A stretch of DNA of 64,000 nucleotides from Acidobacteriota bacterium (lineage in GTDB: Bacteria; Acidobacteriota; Terriglobia; Bryobacterales; Bryobacteraceae), in the NCBI GenBank assembly GCA_016870995.1, contig VFZU01000009.1:1-64000 (forward strand), given 5' to 3'. Under the pieces are notes generated by a model. That model saw nothing but the letters and a program-made list of their open reading frames with translations, ran no database searches and was not told the origin of the DNA. Made by a program: the position numbers and the translations under genes. Shown here piece after piece: positions 37,802 through 47,953 of this stretch (position 1 is the first letter of the stretch; each line of letters begins with the position of its first letter).

Positions 37802-38634
37802 CGCTCGGTTGCACGCCTTGCCACTCGGGCATCGTCGCGCAACAGGGAAAAACTAGCCACGCGCTCACGCTCAAAGCCTATGATGGCGAAGGATTCGCGG
37901 GAAAGACTCTCGCCGAGCGCGGCGGGACGCGCTACCGCTTCGACGCAAAGGGCGTCACCATTGAGCGAGACGGTCGGTCGGAATCGATCCCTCTGACCTG
38001 GTTGTTTGGCGCAGGGCACTATGCCCGCACGCCCGTATTTCGCGATGGGGATAAATGGGTGGAGGCCCGTCTCAGCTGGTATGCCTCGACCGGCAAGCTG
38101 AGCCTCACGCCAGGCCACCCCTTACAGCCATCCACCGACATCGAATCGGCCAAAGGTGTCGTGCAATCAGCAACCAACGCCGCGCGCTGCTTTGGCTGCC
38201 ACCAAACGGGAGAGCGCCCTGGAGTGCATTGCGAGAGCTGCCACGGGCAGCAGGGGAGCCATCCGGTAAAAATGGCCATTCGCAAAGACACTTCCGTTGC
38301 CGCTTGCGCCACCTGCCATCGTTCTCCCTCCCGCGACTACGTCTCAACCATGCCGGAGCTCGAAGATCCCATGAGCGTCCGCTTTGCTCCCGTTGGGTTT
38401 CTTGCGAGCAAGTGCTACCAACAGAGCAGTGGAAAGTTCACTTGTGTTTCCTGCCACGACCCTCACGACAAGCTCGCCTCAAGCGCTGCCTACGACAAGA
38501 CCTGCTCTGGCTGCCATGCCGCTGCACCAAAAGGCAATTGCCCGCGCACCCCGGATTGCGCCTCCTGCCACATGCCCAAGGCGACGCCAGCACCCTACCT
38601 GACCTTTACCGACCACCGCATCCGGAAAAAGTAA
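37624..38634 (+). CDS. multihaem c-type cytochrome (seven CxxCH motifs), start uncertain
   Basis: Seven haem-binding motifs are present: CTPCH, CFGCH, CESCH, CATCH, CVSCH, CSGCH and CASCH. The first follows a signal-like segment RYAAGLVLGTAIALGC. No ATG, GTG or TTG lies close upstream of that segment in this frame. The only conventional start is a TTG at 37624, 178 bases inside the TPR gene, which would add over 40 residues of antisense-like character. An unusual start (for example the ATC before RQGARYAAG) or a frameshift from the TPR gene are alternatives. The product is presumably periplasmic and carries electrons. A bidirectional terminator follows. Confidence 0.75.
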   Translation: MSRKVDCRNPRLSRGLLSVRNDSPKSWPQGRGGEGLRRSQAAIRQGARYAAGLVLGTAIALGCTPCHSGIVAQQGKTSHALTLKAYDGEGFAGKTLAERGGTRYRFDAKGVTIERDGRSESIPLTWLFGAGHYARTPVFRDGDKWVEARLSWYASTGKLSLTPGHPLQPSTDIESAKGVVQSATNAARCFGCHQTGERPGVHCESCHGQQGSHPVKMAIRKDTSVAACATCHRSPSRDYVSTMPELEDPMSVRFAPVGFLASKCYQQSSGKFTCVSCHDPHDKLASSAAYDKTCSGCHAAAPKGNCPRTPDCASCHMPKATPAPYLTFTDHRIRKK

Positions 38635-38663
38635 AGGGGCCAACCCGAAGGCTGGCCCCTTTT
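38633..38663. terminator. bidirectional hairpin terminator between cytochrome and receptor genes
   Basis: AAAGGGGCCA (38633-38642) pairs with TGGCCCCTTTT (38653-38663), with T-rich ends on both strands. It serves the cytochrome gene ending at 38634 and the convergent receptor gene ending at 38684. Confidence 0.8.
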
Positions 38664-38683
38664 CCTTGATTCGCCGACGAAGC

Positions 38684-41600
38684 TTAGAAATACATCTTCG
38701 CCGCAAGCTGAATGAAGCGAGGGTCGCGAGCGCCGGTAACAGCGCCGAACCCGAAGCGTCCACCGCCACCACCGAGCGCCGTAGGCAGATTGGTGATCGC
38801 CCCCGTCGTCTGGTTGAACGTGGCCGTGCCGTTAAAGCCATTGAACTGCGTGTGGTTCGGTGCATTGAACATTTCGCAACGCAACTGCAGGAAGCGGCCT
38901 TCTTTGCCCATCCCAATGTTCTTGAACACCGAGATGTCCCAGTTGTTGACGCCAGGCAGGCGAGCAATGCGCTGGGCGGATTCGAGACCCTGGCTGCCGA
39001 TCGAAGGCGCAGCAAAAGCAGAGGTATCGAAATAGCGAAGGTCGTTCCGGCTGCCGCGTGACAGGACGGGATTGCCCTTCAGCACAATGCGTGGCCCGAC
39101 GGAATCCGAACCCGTGTACACGCGGTTCAGTTCGCCGCCGATTCCCTGGAAGTTCAGGCCGATGCCAGTCGGCTGACCACCAATCATCGAGATCAGACCG
39201 GACACCTGCCAGCCACCGAACACCACCTTGCCGACCGGGTTATCGAGCGCCTTGAAAGTCTTGGCGAGCGAAGGCACGTCGTAGATGAAGTTTGAAACGG
39301 CCATCTGAGACACGTCAAAGGCGAGCAGGCTATAGTTTGCCATGCGGAAGTTCGTCGGGTGCAAGCGATCGCCGTCACCCGAGGAAACGCCCATGGCCTT
39401 CGACCAGGTGTAGGCGATGCCATAGTTCAGACCTTTGCCGCTGTTCTTGTTCAAGCTCACCTGGAGTGAGTTGTAATTCGACCATGCACCAAAGGTGGTC
39501 AGTACCGCGTCACCATGCCCAAGATAAGGACGGTACAGATTGAGCGGCAGCGCGGTGCGGCCGTCAAAGCTGGTCGCATTCAGGTTCGCCGAACGCGGGT
39601 CCTGATTTTGACGCAGCCAGGCCGAGCCGAAGGGCATCGCGTTGTGGTCATAGGTGGAAAGAATGTGGGTTGCTTTGTTAGCGACATAGCCAACCTCAAG
39701 CGAGGTCCGCTGATTCAACTGCCGCTGCACCGTGAGGTTCCACTGATAAGTGGTCGGCACATCGCCGTTGATATCAAAGCCGCGCACATTGTTAGGGAAG
39801 AACGAACCCTGCAGGCTTTGCAGAGTGTTCAGGTTGCCGAAGAAGTATGTGGGCCGGATCGTCGAGGGCGTATTCGGCAACATATCGAATACGGGGTTTC
39901 CCTGGAACCGGTCGTAGAAGATGCCGAAGCCAGCGCGAACCACCGTCTTTTCGTTGACCTGATAGGCAATGCCAAGCCGCGGCGCATAGTGAACGCCGCG
40001 GCTGTTGATCAGCCCGCGCGGATAGCTGCTGGAGCTCGAAAGCCCCATGCCATTCGCGTAGAGACCGTTCACAAATCCGCGATTGTTGTTGATGATCGAA
40101 CCAACCAGAGCGTTGGGAACCGTCGCCCCGGTAACCGGATTGATCCCGACGTTCACACCATTGACGCGCCCAGGCTGGATCAATTGAGCTCTGGCGGCGT
40201 TATCGAAAAGGGCCGGATTGAACGACGAGGTCTGGAGCGCCGCGTCATACTGAGGCTGGATGATGTAGAAGCGCAGCCCGTAATCGAGCGTCAGCTTGTT
40301 GTTCAGCCGCCAGTTGTCCTGCACAAACCACTCAATGTTCCACGAGCGGTACTGCCCGTTGAGAACCTTGTTCGATTGAGCCAACCGGTCGAAGTTGCCA
40401 AGCAGCGCATTGGAGAATGCCCAATTCGTATTGCCTGGGTTCTGTGTATTGTGATCGAACCAGATATCGCCATTTACCGAAGTGAACGCGGTCTGGTCTT
40501 TCAAACTCTTGTGCAAATAAATCCCCGCCTTCATCGTGTGGCGGCCGAGCACCTTCGTCACGTTGTTGGTGATGTCGTAGGTGTGATTGAAGTTGCGGAA
40601 GGGCGTACCGTTGAAGCCGGTGAACGGGGCATTGGGAACACCACCGAAGCGCCAGTTCTGCACCAGCCCGAGCGTGTCGCCGTCAAAGGGCATCTTGTAG
40701 GACAGGCCCAACTTTGATCGGTCAAACGTCTTGTCCACAGGGTCAATATTCAGCACGTTCTTCGACGAGCCGAAAATGAATTCGTTGGTGAGCGTCGGAT
40801 TGATCGTGGTGGTCAGGTTGTTCACCCAGCTCCAACCCGGGTTGCCGAAGTTCATCGGCGCGAATGGGATGTTGTAGTCCGCGTTCCACTGGCCATAGGC
40901 GCGATCCTGCTCGGACTTTGTCTTGATGAAGCGCGAGTAATAGCGCCACTTGTCAGAGATGTTGTAGTCGCCACGATAAATATTCTCGCGACGCGGGAAT
41001 GTGTCCGACACCTGCGTCTGATAGTTGAATTGCGGGTCGATCGGAACATTCGGCGTGGGATAGAAGTTCAGAATCTTCTGGCCGTCGGCATTGATCCGGC
41101 TCGCTGGGATGATGTTATTGGCGAAGCAACCCCCACCGCCACTGGTCTGATCGCAAGGCTGATTGCTCAGCGGATCGCGGATAAACACAGGGCGTCCATC
41201 CTGTTGCGTCGTTCCCTGAAAATTCCCGCCGCGTTGGTTCGCCGTCGGAACGGTTACACTGCGCAGCCCATTTGGCGACAGCCGATTCTGCCATTCGATA
41301 CCAACGAAGAAGAACAGCTTGTCGCGATTCGGATTGATTTTGGGAATGTAAGCAGGACCGCCGACATTGAAGCCAGCCGTGTTGTCGCGGAAGAGCTGCC
41401 GTGCGCGGCCTTCCATGTTGTTACGCCAGTTGTTCGCATTGAGCCCTTCATGGCGATGGAAGATGTAACCGGTGCCATGCAGATCGCGCGTACCGGATTT
41501 CGTCACCACCGAAATCGCCGCGCCCGAGGAACGCCCGTACTCCGCCGGTTGCGAATTCGTCAGGATCTTGAATTCGGCGATCTGGTCGATGTTCATAGTC

Positions 41601-42214
41601 GCAAGCTGGCCACCATTCGACCCCGTGTCGATGTTTGTCACACCGTCGACCATCAGATTGTTCTGATTGCTGCGGTTGCCGTTCACGGATCCACCGATTC
41701 CGCCAGTCGGTACGACGCCGGGAACCGTGCGAGTGAGATCGAGGAACGATCGGCCGTTCAAGGCCAGATTGATTACCTGGTTCCCCGTCAACACACCGCC
41801 TTTTTCAGCACCGCGTGTTTGGAGAATCACGCCGGAAGCTTCCACCGTGATCGAATCCGTTACGTTGCCAACAGCAAGTTGGATGTCCGGCAAGTCGAGC
41901 CGGTCATTGGCGGAGACGCGGATCTCGCTCCGCTCATACTTCTTGAATCCACTCGCCTCGACCGTAACCTTGTACATCGATGGCTTGAGTGGGTTGAAAA
42001 AGAAAACGCCTTCAGAGTTGGTCGTGACGTCGCGGTTATCGCCTTGCGCCACATCGACCAGCACCACCTTGGCACCTGGAACCAGTCCACCTTGTGCGTC
42101 TCGGACGACACCGCGGATGGAACCTGAAGATTGCTGAGCAAGAGCCGCGCAGCTACAAAGCGAGGCGGCAATCAGACAGCGCAGCGCTAAGCTGCGCAGT
42201 GAACTGAGCTGCAT
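38684..42214 (-). CDS. TonB-dependent-receptor-like outer-membrane protein with CarboxypepD_reg domain
   Basis: A 1176-residue protein. The signal peptide ends ALAQQSSG, followed by the regulatory domain (SIRGVVRDAQGGLVPGAKV, EGVFFFNPLKPSMYKVTV), a TonB-plug segment (VINLALNGRSFLDLTRTVPG; NLMVDGVTNIDTGSNGG; EYGRSSGAAISVVTKSG) and a long barrel ending QLAAKMYF. This is the Oar-like class that is greatly expanded in Acidobacteria. The start at 42214 has AAGGGGG upstream. A TTTGCC/GGCAAA inverted repeat at 42237-42253 lies in the leader region and could be regulatory. No surface glycan-binding lipoprotein gene accompanies it. Confidence 0.93.
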   Translation of the reverse strand: MQLSSLRSLALRCLIAASLCSCAALAQQSSGSIRGVVRDAQGGLVPGAKVVLVDVAQGDNRDVTTNSEGVFFFNPLKPSMYKVTVEASGFKKYERSEIRVSANDRLDLPDIQLAVGNVTDSITVEASGVILQTRGAEKGGVLTGNQVINLALNGRSFLDLTRTVPGVVPTGGIGGSVNGNRSNQNNLMVDGVTNIDTGSNGGQLATMNIDQIAEFKILTNSQPAEYGRSSGAAISVVTKSGTRDLHGTGYIFHRHEGLNANNWRNNMEGRARQLFRDNTAGFNVGGPAYIPKINPNRDKLFFFVGIEWQNRLSPNGLRSVTVPTANQRGGNFQGTTQQDGRPVFIRDPLSNQPCDQTSGGGGCFANNIIPASRINADGQKILNFYPTPNVPIDPQFNYQTQVSDTFPRRENIYRGDYNISDKWRYYSRFIKTKSEQDRAYGQWNADYNIPFAPMNFGNPGWSWVNNLTTTINPTLTNEFIFGSSKNVLNIDPVDKTFDRSKLGLSYKMPFDGDTLGLVQNWRFGGVPNAPFTGFNGTPFRNFNHTYDITNNVTKVLGRHTMKAGIYLHKSLKDQTAFTSVNGDIWFDHNTQNPGNTNWAFSNALLGNFDRLAQSNKVLNGQYRSWNIEWFVQDNWRLNNKLTLDYGLRFYIIQPQYDAALQTSSFNPALFDNAARAQLIQPGRVNGVNVGINPVTGATVPNALVGSIINNNRGFVNGLYANGMGLSSSSSYPRGLINSRGVHYAPRLGIAYQVNEKTVVRAGFGIFYDRFQGNPVFDMLPNTPSTIRPTYFFGNLNTLQSLQGSFFPNNVRGFDINGDVPTTYQWNLTVQRQLNQRTSLEVGYVANKATHILSTYDHNAMPFGSAWLRQNQDPRSANLNATSFDGRTALPLNLYRPYLGHGDAVLTTFGAWSNYNSLQVSLNKNSGKGLNYGIAYTWSKAMGVSSGDGDRLHPTNFRMANYSLLAFDVSQMAVSNFIYDVPSLAKTFKALDNPVGKVVFGGWQVSGLISMIGGQPTGIGLNFQGIGGELNRVYTGSDSVGPRIVLKGNPVLSRGSRNDLRYFDTSAFAAPSIGSQGLESAQRIARLPGVNNWDISVFKNIGMGKEGRFLQLRCEMFNAPNHTQFNGFNGTATFNQTTGAITNLPTALGGGGGRFGFGAVTGARDPRFIQLAAKMYF

Positions 42215-42312
42215 TGGGTAAATCCCCCTTGAGAGTTTTGCCTTTAGGGCAAATTGCAGCCAGCATATTCGCTTTCCAGTGCGGTGTCAATGGGGCGAAA
42301 GCTTAATGAAAG

Positions 42313-43341
42313 TCAGCAGATGTGCGCCCCAACCGCCTCAAGATACACAGCGTACAGCGACTGGCTCCCGCACATGAAGAGCCGGTTCCGTCGGGTGCCG
42401 CCGAAGCAGACGTTTGCGCAGATCTCGGGCAGGAGAATGCGCCCAATCCGCTGGCCAGCGGGCGAGAAAACGTGCACGCCGTCGTAGCCTTCGCCTACCC
42501 AGCCGGCTGCCGCATAGATGTTGCCGTAGTTGTCGGCGCGAATCCCGTCGGCCAGGCCATTGCCCATCTTGGCGAACTCCTTGCCACCACTCAACCGCTT
42601 GCTATCAACAACATCCCAAACCTTGATGTTCCGCGGCGCCTTTTCATAGTGCGTGGCTCCCGTATCGGCGGCATAGAGTTTCTTGTAGTCAGGCGAGAAG
42701 CACAACCCGTTCGGCTTGTAGATGTCGTCGGCAACCTTCTCAATCTTTGCCGTGATCGGATCAATCCGATAAATCGCTTCCTTGATCAGTGGGATTTCGG
42801 TCTTGAATCCTTCGTAATTCATCAGGCTCCCGTAGCCTGGATCGGTAAACCAGATGCCGCCATCGGGGTGAACCACCGCATCGTTCGGGGCATTCAAAGG
42901 TTTGCCTTCAAACTTGTCGGCAAGCACCGTGGTTCTGCCATTCAGCTCATAGCGCAGCACGCGCCGGTTGCCGTGCTCACACGAGATCTGGCGACCTTGA
43001 TAGTCAAACGTATTGCCGTTCGAGTAGCCAGCCGGCTGATGGATCACGCTGACATGCCCATCATCTTCGATCCAGCGGTATTGCTTGTCGTTCGGGATGT
43101 CGCTCCAAACGAGATACTTGCCGCCGCCGTGCCAGGCCGGGCCTTCGGCCCAAAGAAATCCCTGCGCAAGTCGCTGAATCGTGGTGTTGCCGATCTTGAT
43201 TTTGGCAAAGCTGGGATCGTCGACCACAACATCCGGCTCGGGATATCGAATCGGCCTTTGTCCGCTATAGTCGCGGTTCGGAGTCTGTGCGGCCGCAATG
43301 GCAGGCGCGGCAAGAGATGAGAGCAATCCTCGACGTGTCAT
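42313..43341 (-). CDS. exported SMP-30/gluconolactonase-family protein
   Basis: A 342-residue six-bladed propeller enzyme. Metal ligands fit Glu66 in FLWAEGPAW, the Asn153 region in LNAPNDAVV, Asn211 in YKPNGLCF and Asp265 in GLADGIRAD. The start MTRRGLLSSLAAPAIAAAQ has two arginines before a hydrophobic stretch, consistent with Tat export of a folded metalloenzyme. It would hydrolyse sugar lactones or similar esters in the periplasm. It ends 99 bases upstream of the receptor gene on the same strand and may be co-regulated with it. It starts 14 bases downstream of the dihydropteroate-synthase-like gene. Confidence 0.9.
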   Translation of the reverse strand: MTRRGLLSSLAAPAIAAAQTPNRDYSGQRPIRYPEPDVVVDDPSFAKIKIGNTTIQRLAQGFLWAEGPAWHGGGKYLVWSDIPNDKQYRWIEDDGHVSVIHQPAGYSNGNTFDYQGRQISCEHGNRRVLRYELNGRTTVLADKFEGKPLNAPNDAVVHPDGGIWFTDPGYGSLMNYEGFKTEIPLIKEAIYRIDPITAKIEKVADDIYKPNGLCFSPDYKKLYAADTGATHYEKAPRNIKVWDVVDSKRLSGGKEFAKMGNGLADGIRADNYGNIYAAAGWVGEGYDGVHVFSPAGQRIGRILLPEICANVCFGGTRRNRLFMCGSQSLYAVYLEAVGAHIC

Positions 43342-43355
43342 CGTCGAGCATCATA

Positions 43356-44210
43356 TCAGCGATCTACACGCCACTGGTTCAAGATGCCGTCGGCCACCGC
43401 GATCACCGGCTTGATCGCCTCGAGATCATGAATGCGAACCATGTAAGCTCCATTCAGAATCGCGGCCGTAACACCTGCGGCTCCCGCGAATTCGAGTTCG
43501 CGGTCGTTGGCTGCAGTGACCAGCAGTTTCTTGGTGGGCCCCACCATAACAGGAACGCCAATACCGCCCAACACACCCAGCCGCCCCAGGATCTCGTAAT
43601 TCTGTTCTTTGCGCTTTCCGAAACTCAGCCCCGGATCGATCACCAGGCGGAACTTCTCAACACCGGCTCGCAAGGCGCGATGCACTGCGGCGTCCAGATC
43701 TTTAGCAATTAACCCCACCACATCCTTGGCAGGAGGCAATTTGCCCCAGGCATCAGGCCGGCCGCGCATATGATTTAGGATCAGGCCGCAGTCATGATGC
43801 ATGGCCGTTTTGGCGATGATCGGCTCCCAGGTCAAACCGCTCGGGTCATTGATGATCTCAACTCCCATCTTCAAAACTTCTTCGGCCACCGCAGCTTTGT
43901 AAGTACTCACACATAAGGGGGCGTTGATCTTGTTCTTGAGCCGCTTCAACACCGGCACCAGCCGCGCCAGTTCTTCTTCGACGGTCAACGGCTTGTCGCC
44001 GGGCCGCGTGGGCTCGGCACCAAGATCGATCACATCCGCACCCTGCTCATCGAGCTGAATCGCCTTGGCCAGTACGCGATCCGGGTCAGAGGCACGAGGC
44101 CCCTCGTTGGCGGGTGAAAGGGCAATCGGCGCCACGATAAATGTGCGCTGCCCCAGCCGCAGAGTACGGCTCTTGAGCTTCCAGTCAATCGTGCGTCGTA
44201 TGATCGCCAT
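43356..44210 (-). CDS. folP: dihydropteroate synthase-like protein with altered N-terminal loop
   Basis: A 284-residue TIM-barrel protein of the pterin-binding family. Conserved pieces are Asp62 in VIDLGAEPTRPG, IINDPSG (Asn121-Asp122), NHMRGRP, the IDPGLSFGK loop (Asp192), the GPTKKLL lysine and RIHD (260-262). The first loop, normally NVTPDSF in folate enzymes, reads IALSPANEG here, and GGEST is changed to GAEPT. It may still be the cell's DHPS, since such divergent forms occur, or a related methyltransferase-like protein; I favour DHPS with moderate confidence. It begins immediately after the tyrS stop, so both share a transcript. Confidence 0.75.
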   Translation of the reverse strand: MAIIRRTIDWKLKSRTLRLGQRTFIVAPIALSPANEGPRASDPDRVLAKAIQLDEQGADVIDLGAEPTRPGDKPLTVEEELARLVPVLKRLKNKINAPLCVSTYKAAVAEEVLKMGVEIINDPSGLTWEPIIAKTAMHHDCGLILNHMRGRPDAWGKLPPAKDVVGLIAKDLDAAVHRALRAGVEKFRLVIDPGLSFGKRKEQNYEILGRLGVLGGIGVPVMVGPTKKLLVTAANDRELEFAGAAGVTAAILNGAYMVRIHDLEAIKPVIAVADGILNQWRVDR

Positions 44211-45392
44211 TTATTCCGCCACCTTCAACTGAATCCACCGGTACCGCTTCCCAACACGCACAACAAACTCACCCGGCTCCATGCGCTGCGCTGGATTGGT
44301 GACAGCTTCAAGCGTCACTGAGTTTCCCGCCTTTACAGCGCCACTCTTGATCAGCCGGTCAGCTTCGCCAACGCTCGACGCGAGGCCGGCCGCCACCAGC
44401 ACGCGATTGATGCGCGCATCGGTTGCTTCGGCGTGATTTTCGGGCAACGGCACGCTGCCCCAGTTCTCCGCGACGCGAGCCGCGGCGTCTTCCCCATGGA
44501 AGTCACGCACGATCCGGTACGCCAGGTCTTTCTTGGACGTCAATGGATCGAGCACAGCAATCTCTTCCATTGGCAAGTCCGTCAGCAACTCGTAGTAACG
44601 CGCCACCAGCGCATCCGGCATGTTCATCAGCTTGCGGAACATATCGGTTGGCGGCTCGGTGATCCCAACATAATTGCCCTTGGACTTCGACATCTTTTCA
44701 ACGCCGTCCAGGCCTTCAAGGATCGGCACCGTCGCCACAATCTGCGGCAACTGTCCGTAATCCTGTTGAATCGCCCGGCCCACCAGCAGGTTGAACTTCT
44801 GGTCGGTTCCACCCAGTTCCACATCACAACGCAGCGCCACAGAATCATAAGCCTGCGCCAGCGGATACAGCAATTCATGCACAGAGATGGGAATTCCGCC
44901 CGCATAGCGCTTGGCGAAATCGTCACGCTCCAGCAGTCGCGCCACGGTGTAATGCGAGGTCAGCCGGACAATCTGCTCGTAACCAAGCGGCTCCAGCCAT
45001 TCGCTGTTAAATCGCAACTCGGTCTTCTCCGGGTCGAGCAGCTTGAATACCTGCGCCTTGTAGGTCTCGGCATTGCGGTTCAATTCATCCCGCGTCATCG
45101 GTGGCCGCATGGCGTTGCGCCCCGTCGGGTCGCCAATCAGGCCCGTCATGTCGCCAATCAGAAAGATTACGGCGTGTCCAAGATCCTGAAAGTGCTTCAT
45201 CTTGCGAATCAGCACTGTGTGCCCCAGATGCAGGTCAGGTGCCGTCGGGTCAAACCCCGCCTTCACACGAAGGGGTCGCCCTTCCTTCTGACACAGCTCC
45301 AGACGCGCGCGCAGATCCTCCTCGCGGATGATTTCCGCAAAGCCCTTGCGCAGATAAGCCATTTGTTCGTCGATCGAAAGCACTGCTATCAA
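44211..45392 (-). CDS. tyrS: tyrosyl-tRNA synthetase
   Basis: A 393-residue class I aminoacyl-tRNA synthetase. The HIGH-type motif is HLGH at residues 55-58 ([13 protein letters not shown]) and the second signature is KMSKS at 233-237. The strand [10 protein letters not shown] and the tyrosine-site residues in [15 protein letters not shown] are typical of TyrRS. The C-terminal 65 or so residues ([18 protein letters not shown]) form the S4 tRNA-binding domain. It overlaps the upstream enolase-superfamily gene by four bases, and its stop abuts the folP-like start. The operon order MR-like, tyrS, folP-like, SMP-30 appears co-directional. Confidence 0.97.
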   Translation of the reverse strand: MIAVLSIDEQMAYLRKGFAEIIREEDLRARLELCQKEGRPLRVKAGFDPTAPDLHLGHTVLIRKMKHFQDLGHAVIFLIGDMTGLIGDPTGRNAMRPPMTRDELNRNAETYKAQVFKLLDPEKTELRFNSEWLEPLGYEQIVRLTSHYTVARLLERDDFAKRYAGGIPISVHELLYPLAQAYDSVALRCDVELGGTDQKFNLLVGRAIQQDYGQLPQIVATVPILEGLDGVEKMSKSKGNYVGITEPPTDMFRKLMNMPDALVARYYELLTDLPMEEIAVLDPLTSKKDLAYRIVRDFHGEDAAARVAENWGSVPLPENHAEATDARINRVLVAAGLASSVGEADRLIKSGAVKAGNSVTLEAVTNPAQRMEPGEFVVRVGKRYRWIQLKVAE

Positions 45393-46543
45393 TTGTAGGG
45401 GAAGCGCTTCTTCCAGTCCGCAAAATCCATCTTCAACCCCAGCCCCGGCGTGTCTGGCAATCGCACATGGCCTTTAACGACGCGGGGCAACGTGCCACCC
45501 GTCAACTCATGCAGGCGCTCCATGTTGTAGCCATCCCACTCATTCATCAGGAAGCTCCTCACCCCAGCCATCGACTGCACACTCGCCATATGCGCCACCG
45601 GACCGTACCACATATGTGGTGCAATCTCGACACCGTACACCTCGCCCAGCGCAGCGATCTTGCGAATCTCCGTAATCCCGCCGCAGTGAATGATATCCGG
45701 CTGAATGATCATCGCTCCCTTGGCCTCCAGTAATTCCCGAAACATCCACCGGTTCAACAATCCTTCTCCACCTGCCAGCGGCACCGGGCTCTGAGCGGCA
45801 ATCGCCCCCAGCGCCGCATTCGATTCCCGCCAGACCGGCTCTTCCAAAAACATCACCTTCAGCGGAGCCACTGCCCGCGCCAACTCCAGAGCGGACCGCA
45901 TCGAATAGGTCTCATACATCTCAAGACACACATCGAGCTCCATCCCGACCGCCTTCCGAATGGCCTCCACTTCGCTCACAACCTGACGCAACCGCACCTG
46001 TTCGTTCTCCGCCCGTGGAATCACCCACTTCACCGCAGTCCAACCTTCTTCGACGGTCTTCTTCGCCAACTCCGCAATCGCCTCCGGCGTGCGCCGCGCC
46101 AGCTTGTTGCTCCAGTGCGACCAATACACGCGCATCGGCTTTTCGTTGTTACCGCCAAGCAACCTCCACACAGGCACGCCCAGGCGCTTGCCTTCGATAT
46201 CCCACAGCGCAATATCGATGGCACTCAGCGCGGTCATCAGCACGCTGCCATCGCGCCAGCGATTCTCTTCGTAATAAAGCCGGTTCCAATGCGCCTCGAC
46301 ACCGCTCGCCTCTCGGCCCACCAGCCGCGGAGCCAGCCACTTCACAGCCTGTTCAGCAATCTCCACTCGCGCTGGCAACGACGCTTCCCCCAGCCCTCGC
46401 AGCCCCGAGTCCGTCACTACCTCGACGAACAAATACTCACGCCCATCCATCCGGCACTTGTGCGTATCGACGCCGGTAATCTTCACCGGACTCGCCCCCA
46501 GCAAACCCAAAGGCAGCATCCCCATTAGTTCTCGACGTCGCAT
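45389..46543 (-). CDS. exported mandelate racemase/muconate lactonizing enzyme (enolase superfamily)
   Basis: A 384-residue enolase-superfamily protein with a short N-terminal leader ([18 protein letters not shown]) suggesting Tat export. Probable magnesium ligands are Asp204 (LDVCLEMY), Glu234/235 (FLEEPVW) and Glu260 (AGGEGLL). Lys172 in AVKWVIP and His310 in IAPHMWYG are candidate acid/base residues, as in galactonate dehydratase and mandelate racemase relatives. The N-terminal capping domain occupies about residues 20-130. It probably dehydrates or epimerises a sugar acid; the substrate is not determinable. It is followed with an ATGA overlap by tyrS. Confidence 0.88.
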   Translation of the reverse strand: MRRRELMGMLPLGLLGASPVKITGVDTHKCRMDGREYLFVEVVTDSGLRGLGEASLPARVEIAEQAVKWLAPRLVGREASGVEAHWNRLYYEENRWRDGSVLMTALSAIDIALWDIEGKRLGVPVWRLLGGNNEKPMRVYWSHWSNKLARRTPEAIAELAKKTVEEGWTAVKWVIPRAENEQVRLRQVVSEVEAIRKAVGMELDVCLEMYETYSMRSALELARAVAPLKVMFLEEPVWRESNAALGAIAAQSPVPLAGGEGLLNRWMFRELLEAKGAMIIQPDIIHCGGITEIRKIAALGEVYGVEIAPHMWYGPVAHMASVQSMAGVRSFLMNEWDGYNMERLHELTGGTLPRVVKGHVRLPDTPGLGLKMDFADWKKRFPYN

Positions 46544-46579
46544 ACGAGATAGTCTATAGGTTTAGGGGAGATTCCGATC

Positions 46580-46990
46580 ATGAAAATCTCGGTGAAGGCC
46601 GAGTATGCGCTGCAGGCAATTTTTGACCTCGCGACTCAACCACCCGGCGAGGCGATTCGCATCGCCGACATCGCCAAACGCCAGAAAATTCCGCAGAAGT
46701 TCCTGGAACTCATCCTGTCCAACCTGAAACAGGGCGGCTTTGTCGAATCCCGCCGGGGTGCCGACGGCGGCTACATGCTCGCCCGTCCCGCCTCGCAATT
46801 GATCGTCGGCGATGTCATCCGACACGTCGATGGCCCCAGCGAACGCCGCACCGCCACCGCAGGGTTTGAAGATATGTGGAAGCGTGTCGACGAATCGATC
46901 GAGTCGATCCTCGGCAACACAAACTTCCAGCAGCTCGCGGAAGATTGGCAGGCTCGTCAAAATCAATACGTCGCCAATTGGGAGATTTAG
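46580..46990 (+). CDS. Rrf2-family transcriptional regulator (CymR-like)
   Basis: A 136-residue winged-helix regulator beginning [18 protein letters not shown], with the Rrf2 helix [20 protein letters not shown] and wing [14 protein letters not shown]. It contains no cysteine, so it cannot hold an iron-sulfur cluster like IscR or NsrR. It lies five bases upstream of cysK, the same link as CymR, the cysteine-metabolism repressor of Gram-positive bacteria that acts in complex with CysK. Control of cysteine synthesis by such a complex is therefore likely. It is divergent from the enolase-superfamily gene with only 36 bases between starts. Confidence 0.9.
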   Translation: MKISVKAEYALQAIFDLATQPPGEAIRIADIAKRQKIPQKFLELILSNLKQGGFVESRRGADGGYMLARPASQLIVGDVIRHVDGPSERRTATAGFEDMWKRVDESIESILGNTNFQQLAEDWQARQNQYVANWEI

Positions 46991-46994
46991 GTTC

Positions 46995-47951
46995 ATGAAC
47001 GTCTTCAATGACAATTCGCTTGCGATCGGCCGCACGCCGCTCGTCCGTCTCAACCGCGTTACCGATGGAGCCGGCGCCACCGTGCTCGCTAAGATCGAAG
47101 GTCGCAACCCAGCTTATAGCGTCAAGTGCCGCATCGGCGCTTCGATGATATGGGACGCGGAACAGAAGGGGCTCCTCACCCCGGGCAAGGAAATCGTCGA
47201 ACCCACCTCGGGCAACACTGGCATCGCCCTCGCATTTGTCGCCGCGGCCCGCGGCATCCCGATCACGCTCACAATGCCTGAGACGATGTCGATCGAACGC
47301 CGCAAAGTACTCAAGGCCTTCGGTGCAAACCTCGTGCTCACTCCAGGCCCTTCTGGCATGCGTGGTGCGATTGAAGAAGCAGAGAAGATTCGCAATTCCG
47401 ACCCGGAGCGCTACGTGCTCCTGCAGCAGTTTCAAAATCCCGCCAATCCTGAGATCCACTTCAAGACCACCGGCCCGGAGATCTGGGAAGACACCGATGG
47501 CTCGATCGACATCTTCGTTGCCGGAGTCGGCACCGGCGGCACCATCACCGGTGTCAGCCGCTACATCAAGCACGAGAAGAAGAAGCCGATTCTCAGCGTC
47601 GCCGTCGAACCCGCCCACAGCCCGGTCATCACACAGACGCGCAACGGCGAAGCCCCCAAGCCCGGCCCGCACAAGATCCAAGGCATCGGCGCTGGCTTCA
47701 TCCCGGGAACACTCGATCTCAGCATCGTGGATCAAGTCGAGCAAGTCACCAACGACGAAGCCGTCGACATGGCACGCCGGCTAGCAAAAGAAGAAGGCAT
47801 CCTGTGCGGCATCTCCTGCGGCGCCGCTGCCGTCGGAGCCATCCGCATCGCCCAGAAGCCCGAACATAAGGGCAAGACGATTGTCGTCGTCCTGCCCGAC
47901 GCCGGCGAACGCTACCTCACCAGCGTTCTCTTTGAAGGCATCGTCGATTGA
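46995..47951 (+). CDS. cysK: cysteine synthase (O-acetylserine sulfhydrylase)
   Basis: A 318-residue PLP enzyme of fold type II. Lys44 in [10 protein letters not shown] is the Schiff-base lysine, [10 protein letters not shown] is the substrate-binding loop, and [10 protein letters not shown] binds the PLP phosphate. SCGAAAVGA near residue 270 holds the ring-nitrogen serine. The start at 46995 is chosen because the N-terminus [20 protein letters not shown] aligns with the family; an earlier in-frame start lies within the Rrf2 gene. It makes cysteine from O-acetylserine and sulfide. The downstream phosphatase gene begins within a few bases of its stop, so an operon is likely. Confidence 0.96.
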   Translation: MNVFNDNSLAIGRTPLVRLNRVTDGAGATVLAKIEGRNPAYSVKCRIGASMIWDAEQKGLLTPGKEIVEPTSGNTGIALAFVAAARGIPITLTMPETMSIERRKVLKAFGANLVLTPGPSGMRGAIEEAEKIRNSDPERYVLLQQFQNPANPEIHFKTTGPEIWEDTDGSIDIFVAGVGTGGTITGVSRYIKHEKKKPILSVAVEPAHSPVITQTRNGEAPKPGPHKIQGIGAGFIPGTLDLSIVDQVEQVTNDEAVDMARRLAKEEGILCGISCGAAAVGAIRIAQKPEHKGKTIVVVLPDAGERYLTSVLFEGIVD

Positions 47952-47953
47952 GC

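Noticed and set aside
39515-42127. Long plus-strand frames (400 and 365 codons) opposite the receptor at 38684-42214
   Set aside because: Antisense shadows of a strongly supported receptor; no domain, no ribosome-binding site.
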